Below, piece by piece: positions 52,977-63,000 of a stretch of 64,000 nucleotides of DNA. The position numbers and the translations under genes were made by a program. Each line of letters opens with the position of its first letter. Within the stretch, counting starts at the first letter, position 1. The notes under the pieces are model-generated. The model searched no databases and was not told the origin of the DNA. It was given only the letters and a program-made list of their open reading frames with translations. The stretch spans positions 186,001 through 250,000 of the forward strand of contig CAKMXJ010000007.1 of assembly GCA_928724745.1 (NCBI GenBank), read 5' to 3'. The DNA comes from Anthracocystis setariae. Taxonomy: Eukaryota; Basidiomycota; Ustilaginomycetes; Ustilaginales; Ustilaginaceae.

Positions 52977-53984
52977 ATGAAAGATCCAACGATTGATGAG
53001 GTCGCTGGCTAGGTCAGCCCACACGGGCAGTATTACTATCCATGTTACCGGTAATGATTACATTCAAGTTGAGGATTGACCTGACCTTTCTGGCTGGTTT
53101 TCGGGCTGTTCGCGGGTATGAGCATGAGTTTGACGGGCGAGGGGAAGGCTGGAAGATGCGGAAGGGGCGACGGACGGAGGTCGCGGACATGGAAGAAGAT
53201 GGTTTTGTGCTGAGTGAGTGTTTTTAGCCGTTTCCCCGCAATACTGGACGGGGGCACTCATGGAGAGAATCCGCGGTGAAAGCGGAGAGTGCCAAGAAAT
53301 GGGATCGAGGACTTGGCATTTTTGATGGGATGGTTCTGTTGGTGTAGCTAGCTCAATTGGGCCTTGTGTTAGTTTGGATCATGGTTTGGTTGCACTTGCG
53401 AAGCTTTCCGGCCCTCGTTTGTTCCCACCTCTTATCGCGGCTGTCATCTGATCGTTCAACTTGCGGCCACGTTGTTCGGTCACCTAGTCGTAAGCGTTGT
53501 GTGTTTGCCGTCCTCCCCGTGATTGCCGTTACCGCTGTCCGGTTAGGATGGATTGAGTTACCCGAGCTTGTCCCCAGCAAGCCAAACCGCCGAGGACGGT
53601 GTTCCTGGATTGCAATCGCCAACTTGCTCATCCCCGCACTGCAACGTCTGCGTGCATGGGTGGCGTGTGCGAAACGGTTGCGCTTCTCACGCGGGTCCCC
53701 ACATTTCATCTCAACCGCTAGCGCGGTTGGGTGGGAACGAGGCCCGTACTGTACAACCTTTGACGCTTGTTGAGCAAATGAGAAGAGGAGGACGAGCTCC
53801 GAAGGGGTTGCTCAATTCCGGTTGGTCTGACTCGATGCATGGAAGCGCAAGGTATAACTACTGTCCTCCCCTCGCCACCTCTGCCACCCTTGCTCCGCTT
53901 TCTTCCCGCACCCTTCCCTCCCTCTCCACGTCTCCGCACCCGCACCGTGCGCACTATCCGTTAGGACCAAGGAGAACAGCAAGG
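52977..53984. other. Intergenic / leader of the MFS gene
   Basis: 1008 bases. A frame continuous with the MFS gene is open from 53553 but lacks MFS homology. A CCCGTACTGTACAACC motif is at 53743-53758. A CT-rich leader (53880-53940) precedes the ATG. Confidence 0.55.
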
Positions 53985-55556
53985 ATGACGATCACCACTC
54001 CACCCGGCGAGATTCGCGAGGTCGACTCGGCTTCGTCCAACGATGAGAAGAACGCTGCCTACGATGGCAAACATCTTGTCGGTTCAATGGTTGCACCTCT
54101 CTACGCCACCGAGACGCCCAAAACCACCGACGCAGAATCCATCATGTACGATGCTGCCACCGAGAAGCGACTGATCCGCAAGGTGGACCTGATGATCGTC
54201 CCCACCGTAGCAGCTCTGTACCTCATGTGCTTCATCGACCGAGCCAACGTAGGCAACGCGCGAATCGCAGGTCTCGAAAAGGATCTCGGAATGAACCCCA
54301 AATCGTACCAGTTCAACATCCTGCTCACCGCGTTCTACGCAGCCTACGCGGCGTTCGAAATCCCCTCGACCACACTCACCAAGATGCTGGGCCCGGGAAA
54401 GTGGATCCCCGCCATGGCGTTTATGTTCGGAGTGCTCAGTATGGTCATGGCGTTTGTCACCAACTTTGCTGGTGCGGTTGCTGTGAGGTTGCTGCTGGGA
54501 ATCGCAGAAGCAGGCATGCTGCCATCGATCGCTTACTACCTTTCGCGATGGTATCGAAAGGACGAACTGGTCTTCCGTCTCGGCTTGTATTTGGTGACGG
54601 CGCCATCTGCGGGCGCCTTTGGCGGCTTGCTGGCTTCAGCCATTCTAAAAATCCCTCACATCGGCTCGGTTCGAAGCTGGGAAATGATCTTCCTTGTCGA
54701 GGGACTCATCACCATCGCCGTCGCCATCATCGGATTCTTTACGCTGACCGACTCGATCTCGACCGCGCGATGGTTGACACCGGAGGAAAAACAATTCCTC
54801 GAAGCGCGTCTCAAGTCCGAACTGGTGGGTCAGACGCAACTCGTGGACAAGACGCATAAGAAGCTCATCTGGAAGGGGATCACTTCGACCACATCGTTGG
54901 CTTGTGCAGCCATGTTCCTGCTCGACAACATTGCAGTTCAGGGCATAAGTGTATGGATCCCTACGATCGTTCGTGGAATCTTCCCGCCTCCTCGGTACAA
55001 TGTGATCCAGCAACAGCTGCTTACGGTGCCACCCAACGTTGCCGGTGCCATTGCGACGTTGGCGTTTGCATATGCCAGTGCCAAGTTCAAGAATCGCTCG
55101 CTCTTCTCGATCTCGGGCTCGCTGCTCATGACGATCGGCTATGTCATGTTCCTCGGCTCGCACAACCTGTCGGCTCGCTATGCGGCTTCGTTCTTCGCGA
55201 CCAGTGGAGCGTTTACTCAGGGTGCGCTCTTGCCAGCTTGGGCAGCGGTGAATGCCAACAACGACAGCGAGCGCACGGGCGCTATCGCGGTGACTGTGTT
55301 CTTTGGAAACATCGGCGGTTTGATCTCAACTTGGTCGTATCTGAGCAAGTATGCGCCCGACTTTGTCCCCGGTAACGCCCTCAACGTAGCCGGCGGCGTC
55401 ACCATGATCCTGATCGGCATCACGCTGGTGGCTTGGCAGAGGTGGGAGAATCAACAGCGAGACGCAGGTAGGAGGGACCATAGATTGGTCGGGCTCAGCG
55501 AGCACGAGATCGTGCTGCTCGGAAGCGATCATCCAAACTTCAGATTGAGGTACTGA
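53985..55556 (+). CDS. MFS transporter, Dal5/anion:cation symporter family (523 aa)
   Basis: The protein begins at MTITTPPG; the in-frame upstream stretch is not protein-like for this family. After a cytosolic N-terminus, the first helix carries KVDLMIVPTVAALYLMCFIDRANVGNARIAGLEKDLG, the signature of the Dal5/allantoate permease-like group. About 12 membrane helices follow. The loop between helices 2 and 3 holds TTLTKMLGPGKWIP, and later LLGIAEAGMLPSIAYYLSRWY is the family's second signature. Relatives import allantoate, nicotinate, pantothenate, biotin precursors or other small carboxylates; the substrate cannot be read from sequence. Length is normal for the family. It converges on the phosphate symporter downstream. 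Confidence 0.88.
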   Translation: MTITTPPGEIREVDSASSNDEKNAAYDGKHLVGSMVAPLYATETPKTTDAESIMYDAATEKRLIRKVDLMIVPTVAALYLMCFIDRANVGNARIAGLEKDLGMNPKSYQFNILLTAFYAAYAAFEIPSTTLTKMLGPGKWIPAMAFMFGVLSMVMAFVTNFAGAVAVRLLLGIAEAGMLPSIAYYLSRWYRKDELVFRLGLYLVTAPSAGAFGGLLASAILKIPHIGSVRSWEMIFLVEGLITIAVAIIGFFTLTDSISTARWLTPEEKQFLEARLKSELVGQTQLVDKTHKKLIWKGITSTTSLACAAMFLLDNIAVQGISVWIPTIVRGIFPPPRYNVIQQQLLTVPPNVAGAIATLAFAYASAKFKNRSLFSISGSLLMTIGYVMFLGSHNLSARYAASFFATSGAFTQGALLPAWAAVNANNDSERTGAIAVTVFFGNIGGLISTWSYLSKYAPDFVPGNALNVAGGVTMILIGITLVAWQRWENQQRDAGRRDHRLVGLSEHEIVLLGSDHPNFRLRY

Positions 55557-56109
55557 TCAGGTTCAAGCATCCATGCCATGGTTTCGGCAGATCCAGGTGC
55601 GTGTATATTAGTTTCACTCTTTGCTTTTCCCGAATGAAAGGGGCGTTCGGATCCAGTCGAGAACAGGGTCCAGTAGACAGAAGTGTGAAAGCATATCACG
55701 GATCAAAATGAGTCTTTCTCGAACTGTGGTCGTCGACGTCAGAACGTGAATCCGACACGGACCACCTTGCGATTCGCCAATTCGACCTAGCCTGAAGACA
55801 GCTGAGCGCTTGATCGATGGTGGTTGCAGCCTTTCCGCTCAGGTGAACGTGGATGTAAATGAAGTTGCAGCAGCCAACATGAGACGTCATACATCAACTT
55901 GCATGATGTGCTGATCCCCATCGACAACACTCGACATGGACTGTCATGCAATTCGACAAAGCAACATCACGTAAGTTTCCCGGGAGCAGGCGTGCGATAT
56001 GCAGAACGAGTAACGATTCTGCCAAGCATTTTGATATCTACATCGAGTATCAAGTCAAGAGCGACAGTGGACTCCACTTTTCCAACGCATGTAAAAGCAG
56101 CGAGGAAAA
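55557..56109. other. Convergent 3' intergenic region
   Basis: 553 bases between converging genes. Nothing beyond ordinary 3'-flank sequence is seen. Confidence 0.6.
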
Positions 56110-57996
56110 TTAGAGGATGGGGGAAGGGGTTGTCCAACTCGGGGCGTTGAGGACGATGGCTAGCAAGCAGCCGGAGATAAGACCTGCAATGGGGAGGGTG
56201 AGGACCCAGGAGAAGAAGATCCAGCCGAGCATTCTCCAATTCATGGCCTTGTAGTCGCCGTTGCAGAGACCGACGGCTAGGGTTGCGCCTGTGATCGATT
56301 GGGTGGAGGAAACCGGTAGGCCGAGGTAGGAAGCGATGATGACGGTGATCGATGCACCGAGTTCCATGGAGAACCCACGCGAGGGGGAGTGCATGGTGAG
56401 ACGGTTACCGAGTACCGACATGAGTTTCCATCCATATGTGCCGAGACCGATCACGATGGCAGCACCACCATAGGCGAGAATCCAAATGGGAACCGGTTCC
56501 TTGCTGCCAGGGAAAAGCGAGGTGGACCAAACAGCGTAGACAACAGCGAGCGGACCGATGGCATTGGAGACATCGTTGGCTCCATGTGCGAATGAGGCAG
56601 TACATGCCGTCATGACCTGCATGAACGAGAACAGGTGTTCAACACGATTGTCATACTGTTCAGCAACGGCGTGCATTTGGCGCAACTTGGCTTTCTCCTT
56701 TTCAGATCCGTGCGCCTGCATGGCATGAATGTCGGTCCTCAGTCCAGCAGAGACGGAATACCACATCCACGGCAGCGCATTGTAGCGCAAAACGATGTAC
56801 ATGTTCCAAGGCTCCATCCAACTCCCGTCGAAAGTGCGGTATTTAGGAGGAGTCGGACGACCTGGAACGTCGTTTCCGTTGAACTTGACCGCGCGAGCTC
56901 CCTCGAGTTCAGCCTCAACTTGAGCCAGCTGAGAAGGATGTGTACGGGTTTCGTTCGAGCTGGACTGGAAAAGTTTGGCATCCTTTTCGTCCGAGGACGA
57001 ATTGGCATGGTTGTCCGCCGAATTGGCGCTGGCGATTTCGTCCGTATTGGGATTCTCCAGAGCTGCACCGGCTACAGCAGGCTGAGCCCGAGCAGCAGCA
57101 GCGACGCGGGGCGAGTCGTCGGCAGGGTCAGCAAAGTCATGAAGACGGTAATCAGGGACGGCTGAGTCGGCTGTAACAGCGTCCTCTGGAGCCGGACGCC
57201 ACCAGAGCAGAGGACCCATGAAGATGTGGTACCACTTAAGAGTGTAATCGCCCTTGACCACTTTGCCGTAAACGTACGGGAGCCAGAAAAGGATGGAAAG
57301 AGCCGCAACCACCGCGGCGGTGCCGAGGACAGCAGCGACAGTGGTGCCGGCGGGGAGGTTCTTCAGATTGAGCGACGGGGAGCCTTTGACGATGATTGAG
57401 ACGGTGAGGATACCAGCGACGATGAAAAAATAGATCGGAGCAGTGATGAGGCCTGCTTTCACGGGATCTCTGGCTTTGAGCACAACATACTTGGTGATGA
57501 GATAAACGATCGCGGCAAACCCACCTGCAACGGCAGGAGAGATGAACCACGAAGCGAAGATCTGTGCCACACCGTTCCATCCCCACTTGACACCCTTAGC
57601 ACCATTGACAGCAATACCGACACCGATGACAGAGCCAACGGTGGTGTGGGTGGTGGAGACCGGCATGGCATGACGGGTAGCGAACGTCAACCAAGTAGCC
57701 GAGCCGATGATGGCGCAAGTGAAGGCGAGAAGAAGCACCGACGCGTTACCCTCAAAGACGTTGAGGTCGATGATGCCGTTCTTGATGGTCGACGCAACAC
57801 GAGCACCGACGAGCACGGCACCGAGGAACTCGCAAAAGGCTGCTGCGAACATGGCCTGCTTGAAAGTGAGTGACTTGGACGAGACCGAAGTGGCAAACGA
57901 GTTGGCTACATCGTTGGCACCTATACCGTAAGCGTTGACGAACGCGCCGATCATGGAGAAGGCGAAGAGGTAGTCATATTCGTGATACTTGGGCAT
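56110..57996 (-). CDS. PHO-4 family (Pho89-like) phosphate symporter (628 aa)
   Basis: The start is the ATG of MPKYHEYDYLFAF at 57996; the frame is open upstream but without ATG. Both halves of the inverted-repeat PiT/PHO-4 family are present: GANDVANSFATSV (residues 26-38) in the first and HGANDVSNAIGPLAVV (about 470-485) in the second, the two phosphate-binding signatures. MPVSTTHTTVGSVIG in the first and PVSSTQSITGATLAVG in the second complete the repeat. About 10-12 membrane helices flank a hydrophilic central loop (about 250-450). Fungal members (Neurospora PHO-4, yeast Pho89) import phosphate with sodium and are induced on phosphate starvation. A CACGTG site lies upstream. Confidence 0.9.
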   Translation of the reverse strand: MPKYHEYDYLFAFSMIGAFVNAYGIGANDVANSFATSVSSKSLTFKQAMFAAAFCEFLGAVLVGARVASTIKNGIIDLNVFEGNASVLLLAFTCAIIGSATWLTFATRHAMPVSTTHTTVGSVIGVGIAVNGAKGVKWGWNGVAQIFASWFISPAVAGGFAAIVYLITKYVVLKARDPVKAGLITAPIYFFIVAGILTVSIIVKGSPSLNLKNLPAGTTVAAVLGTAAVVAALSILFWLPYVYGKVVKGDYTLKWYHIFMGPLLWWRPAPEDAVTADSAVPDYRLHDFADPADDSPRVAAAARAQPAVAGAALENPNTDEIASANSADNHANSSSDEKDAKLFQSSSNETRTHPSQLAQVEAELEGARAVKFNGNDVPGRPTPPKYRTFDGSWMEPWNMYIVLRYNALPWMWYSVSAGLRTDIHAMQAHGSEKEKAKLRQMHAVAEQYDNRVEHLFSFMQVMTACTASFAHGANDVSNAIGPLAVVYAVWSTSLFPGSKEPVPIWILAYGGAAIVIGLGTYGWKLMSVLGNRLTMHSPSRGFSMELGASITVIIASYLGLPVSSTQSITGATLAVGLCNGDYKAMNWRMLGWIFFSWVLTLPIAGLISGCLLAIVLNAPSWTTPSPIL

Positions 57997-60086
57997 TTTC
58001 GGCAGATGATTCTTCTCTTTCCCAATGGAAAAGGATGATTCACTGCCAGTGTAAAGGGGAGGTCTAGACAAGGTGAACGACAATGCACCGTGCAAGCCTG
58101 AAGGAGGAAGTGGGTGTAGATGCTGTGGCAAAGAATGGCAAGGAAAAGGGGAAGTTGAGGACGTCGACTCAGGCTTCTTTTAAGGTCCCTAGAGTCCAGA
58201 TCTTGCTGGAAGACTAGGGTCGTCACTCTCGCCCGGCCATGGACGCTCACTACACGAATTCCTCCGAGGAGCCCGAAAAGTATCGATATTGTCAGAAACG
58301 AGGATCGCGTGCATTGAACCGGCTGGCTGAACACTAAGAAGAATTGCGTGAGTTCTCAGCCGACCGGGGGAGACGAAAGATGAGAAAGGGGAAAGGTAGT
58401 CCGAAACTGGAAAGCTTTGCTACACTCGCATGAGTCAAGAGGGTTTGCCGATTCGAGAACGTGGACAACTTGAATCAGCGCCACGCCGTGGTTTGAGAGA
58501 ATTTGATGCCACCGCAAATCCGTATGCCATGCCGCAGGTGTCTAGAGTCTTACTTCTTGGCAAGGATGGTAGCAGCACAATACCATGATCCGAACGCTGA
58601 GAATCAGAGGGGATGCCCACGTGCAAAGCAGGAACAGTTCAGAGATGCAGATTGGAGAAAAAGCGAGAGTAGAACGGAAGCGAGCACAGGGAGTAACCAG
58701 TCGTGGCATATAGTCTAGTGATTGTCTTGGCATCAGTGGCTAGGCGGGTTGTGCTTTTTAAAGCGGGGTATAGTATGTCTGAGAATGTGGAGACCTCCGA
58801 GAGATCCAGAAGCATTTCGTGGGAGTTCAGTGATGTGATGAGAAAGCCAAGAGCTGCAGAGACCCTGTCAAGAGATCAAGATTTGAAAACGTGGACTGGA
58901 GCATGAACGCCTGACAGCATGGAATCGGGATGACGGTCGAAGTGTTTGGAATGACAAGAGGTATACGGGACAGCCGTGATGCGGACCACGAAGCGGAGCC
59001 ACGGAGAATTGCGGTAAAGGGAATACTGCAAGCTCAGAAAGCGAAGCATGAGCTTTGCAGCTGGAACACACGGAGTCAGAGCCATCAGCGGTGTCGGGAA
59101 GACGACAACCGTGATGGGTTGAAAAGGTCAGGGCTGGAAGGTGGGTCAGTAAAACCCTAAACGCGATGCATGCAGGGCGGTGTGGTTGTTTTCGAACTGG
59201 AAATGCCAAGAACAGGCAGGCAAAGGACTTGGTAAAAGTGTTTACATGCGAGTACAGTACTTTCGAGGCCCCCTGGATATCGTGTTGTGGCGTGGCGCTG
59301 ACTGTCGCAAGCCAGGTCGGTTGTTCTGTGTTGGTAAATCAATAGTAAGTAGGCCGGCCATGTGCAATGACAGGAGCAGCTGGTTGGGTTGGTCGCTTGC
59401 TATTTCTGCCGTGGATCCATGGCTGTGATGAAGAGCAGGATGCATTTGCAAGGCGACCTCGACCCAACTGTCGTCAGAATGCCAAGAAGCGCAAAGGTGG
59501 CGAAAGGCATCGCCAAGAAATGTCCGAGCCTTGGCGCAATTGGACAGGCGCAAAAGCGCCGTCGATGCGTTTCAGACGGTCGAGAAGTGAAATACGCGAA
59601 ACGTGTCCATCTGGATTTCTTGGCTTTGCGTGCAACACCAGGACCGTTTGTTGGTGTTGAAGTACAAGGTTGCCGCAAGTACTTTCATGATACAGTACCA
59701 CCTTTGAGATCTGTTTTCGTTTGCCGTGTCGGAAGGAGCAGGATGCAAAAGTGATGCAATGATCAAACGTGTTAGGTTTCTTCGTGTTGACCAGTTTGCT
59801 TTATTATAATTCGCTCCAGGTAATTAAACGAGTGTTTGTGCGACTGACCTCGATCTGACACTCTTAATTCCGTTTGAAAAAATCGCACAGGCCAACGCGG
59901 AATTTTCCTCCACTTTGGCTCAGCCAACGCGTCAAGATCACTGTGACTGATCGGCACTGTCACAAACCCAATCAATCCACCATTCACATTGCCCACCTCC
60001 CTCCTTTTAGCTTGTCTGCCACCATATCCTAGCTCGAGGCCTGTTCGATCGCAGTCGAGGACATCAACCAAGCTGTCTTGACCATC
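57997..60086. other. 2.1 kb divergent intergenic region, phosphate symporter / CAND1
   Basis: No supportable gene. Frames of 60-121 codons on both strands have no signal peptide or family signature. It holds a CACGTG site at 58618, and GTACAGTAC motifs at 59252 and 59691. The last 100 bases are the CAND1 leader. Confidence 0.55.
58617..58625 (-). promoter_or_regulatory. CACGTG box, possible phosphate-response site
   Basis: On the minus strand the site reads GCACGTGGG, matching the core and favoured flank of yeast Pho4 and Neurospora NUC-1 targets. It lies about 620 bases before the start of the phosphate symporter, on the same strand sense. One site alone is weak evidence; E-boxes occur by chance. 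Confidence 0.35.
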
Positions 60087-63000
60087 ATGGCGTCCTCGTG
60101 GGCCCATACGGGCATAGCTCCGCTGCTCGAGCGCATGAAATCGCAAGATTCCGACTTTCGCTTCATGGCGCTCAACGACCTGATCGCCGAGCTCTCCAAG
60201 GAAAGCTACATGCCGATGGACGAAAAAACCGAGAGCAACGTGCTCACCCAAGTACTTGCGCTGATGAAGGACTCCAACACCGAGGTCAAGAACATGGCCG
60301 TCCGTTCTCTCGCTATCCTCGTGCCCCGCCTTCGCGAGAGGAACATGCAAAGTGTCATCGACACCCTCATCGAGTATATCTCGGCCAACAACGACGAACT
60401 CAGAGACATTGCCGCGCTCGCACTCAAAACCGTCACCGCACAAATGCCAACTCGCTCCAACTACGCAAGCACCGCTCTCAACAAGCTCGCACCAAGGTTG
60501 CTCAACCATGTAGCAGACTCGGCCGCATCGCAAGAGCTTCTCATCGATTCTTTGGACATTCTTGCTGAGCTCATCTCCAAATTCAGTCAATCCGTCACAG
60601 CTGCTTTGCCCCTCCAGAATGCTTTGTTGAAGGCAGTCGTACCGACGATGCGCCACAGCCGCGCCGCTGTACGCAAGCGCTCCCTCACTGTGCTCGGCGC
60701 TCTAGGCCCTTGCGCCACCTCCGACGTCTTCACCCAGCTTTGCGTTCAACTCAGCTCCGACCTCGCCCCACAAGCATCCGTCGACACCCGCAAGACTGCC
60801 ATCCAGCTCATTGGCCTCCTTGCTCGCACCTGCCCTCGCAGACTCGGTCGCCGTCTTCCTGAATTCATGCCAGCTATCATTCAGACCACTCAGCACGACG
60901 ATGATGAGCTTCGCGAAACTTGCCTTCAGTCCATCGAGCTCATCCTCCTTCGTTGTCCCGCCGAAGTCACGCCTTTCGTCAACGCTTCCATGGATGTTGC
61001 TGTCGATCTCGTCAAGCACGATCCTAACTACGCCGGCTTTGACGACGATGAGGAGATGGCCGACGACGACGACGACGACTTTGCGGATGACCAAGACGAT
61101 GACGACTTGATTGATGACGACTATTCCGACGACGATGACATGTCTTGGAAGGTTCGTCGCGCCTCGGCAAAAGTGCTCAACGCTGCGCTCACCAGTCGGC
61201 CCGAGTTGCTAACACAGAACGTCAACACAGTTGCGCCGCTACTTGTCGCCCGCTTCTCCGAGCGCGAGGAGAGCGTCCGCCTCGAAATCCTCGATACCTT
61301 CCTGGCGCTGCTCAAGCAGATCCAGCTCTATGCGGGCGGTCCTCAAGCCACCGAAGTCATCGGTTCGAGCTCCACATCAGCCGCCATTCAAGCTGCTGCT
61401 GCTGCCATTGCCGCTGCAGGGGCTCATAAGCGCAAACGCCACGAGATGGACACCGATGCCGTTGAAGGTTCCCCCCGCAGTCAGCTGCTTGCCCTCGTCC
61501 CCGCTATCACCAAGGCGCTATCTCGCGAGGTCACGTCCAAGTCCATCCCGACGCGCCACAAGAGCTTCGTCGTGTTGCGCGAACTCGTGATTGTGCTGCA
61601 TGGCGGACTCGAAGCGCACATTGGCCCGATCCTTGCTGCGACGGAAAAGTCGCTCAAGGGCGCAGAAGTAGCGTCTTCGGGCGGATCCAACCTCAAGGCC
61701 GACATCCTCAGCTTCTTCCGCGTGCTCTTCCTCACGCACACACCCAAGAGCTTCGACGACCACTTGCCCCACCTCGTGCCCATCCTGGCTGCTTCGATCG
61801 AGGACAAACTGCACCGCAGCTGCATCGAGGCGTTCCTCACGTGTTCGCAGCTTGTCGCTGTGCTACGTCCACTCGGGGCGGCTGCGAACGAGGGGCGTCC
61901 CAGTCAGTACCAGCCGTACCTGCATGAAATCTACTCGGCCACCGTGGCGCGGTTGAACCGCCTGGATTCGGATCAGGAGATCAAGGAGCGGGGCATCTCG
62001 TGTCTTGGCGTCTTGCTCGCCCATGCCGGTGACGATCTTGCCGAGAAGCACACCGAGGTGTTTGATCTGCTGACCAACCGTCTCACCAATGAAGTCACTC
62101 GCTTCATCACGGTCAAGGTGATCGCTCAGATCGCCGCTTCTCCCATCTGCACTGGAGCGACGTTCGATGCGTTCCTCCAGAGCTCGATCGGCGAGGTGGC
62201 CACCCTGCTGCGCAAGTCGAATCGTCAGCTGCGTCTGGCAGCCTTCGACTGTCTTGGCGCCGCGCTGTCGCGCTCGTCGAGCAAACTCGGCACTGCATCG
62301 GCCGATACGATCCTGGCCGAAGTGCAGCCGCTCATCCACGCCGATATGGACATGAACCTGCTTCCGCACATCCTTCACAGCGTCAACCTGCTGTTGCTCA
62401 ACGACGGTGGCGTCAGGGAGTCGGTGCGCGTGTCGGTGTTGCCGCAGATCTATAGCGTGTTGCGACTGCCGATCGCACAGGGGCCTGCGATGGAGAGTCT
62501 GCTCGAGTTTTTCAAGCTGTACGTCGGGGCTCAGCCACAGAGTGCGCGCGAGACGGTGGACGAGTTGCTGAGTAGTCTCGAGAGCGCCAAGCGGGTGACG
62601 ACGGGGACGCATGTTTATTCGACCGTGTCGCGGTGCATCGGTGCTGTCTGCACCGTCTCAGCGTCTGCTAGTGGCGATGTTGCCGCTAAGGCTACCACGA
62701 CGTTGGAGAGTGAGGCGGCCAAGGATGCAGACGTGTACTTTGCGTTGTTGCTGGTGGGCGAGTTGGGACGGTTTAGTGATTTCTCCAAGCGTGCTGGGTT
62801 GTTGGAGCGCGTGTTGCGGTGTTACCGGACTGAGTCGGAGGAGGTTAAGATGGCGGCGGCGTTTGCGGTGGGAGGGATGGCGGTGGGTGCGTTGGAAGTG
62901 TTTTTGCCCGTGATCGAACAGCATATCCGCACAACGGGAGAGGCACACGAGGTGGAGGTGAGGTTGCTGTCGTTGCATGCGCTCAAGGAGCTCATTACGC

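Noticed and set aside
53553..53984. N-terminal extension of the MFS frame
   Set aside because: No ATG at the frame start; sequence is leader-like (Ser/Pro/His-rich) and outside the MFS fold. The ATG at 53985 starts a normal-length protein.
59772..60656. 294-codon minus-strand open frame across the CAND1 5' end
   Set aside because: Antisense to strongly conserved CAND1 coding sequence and its leader; composition mirrors the sense codons, no family resemblance.
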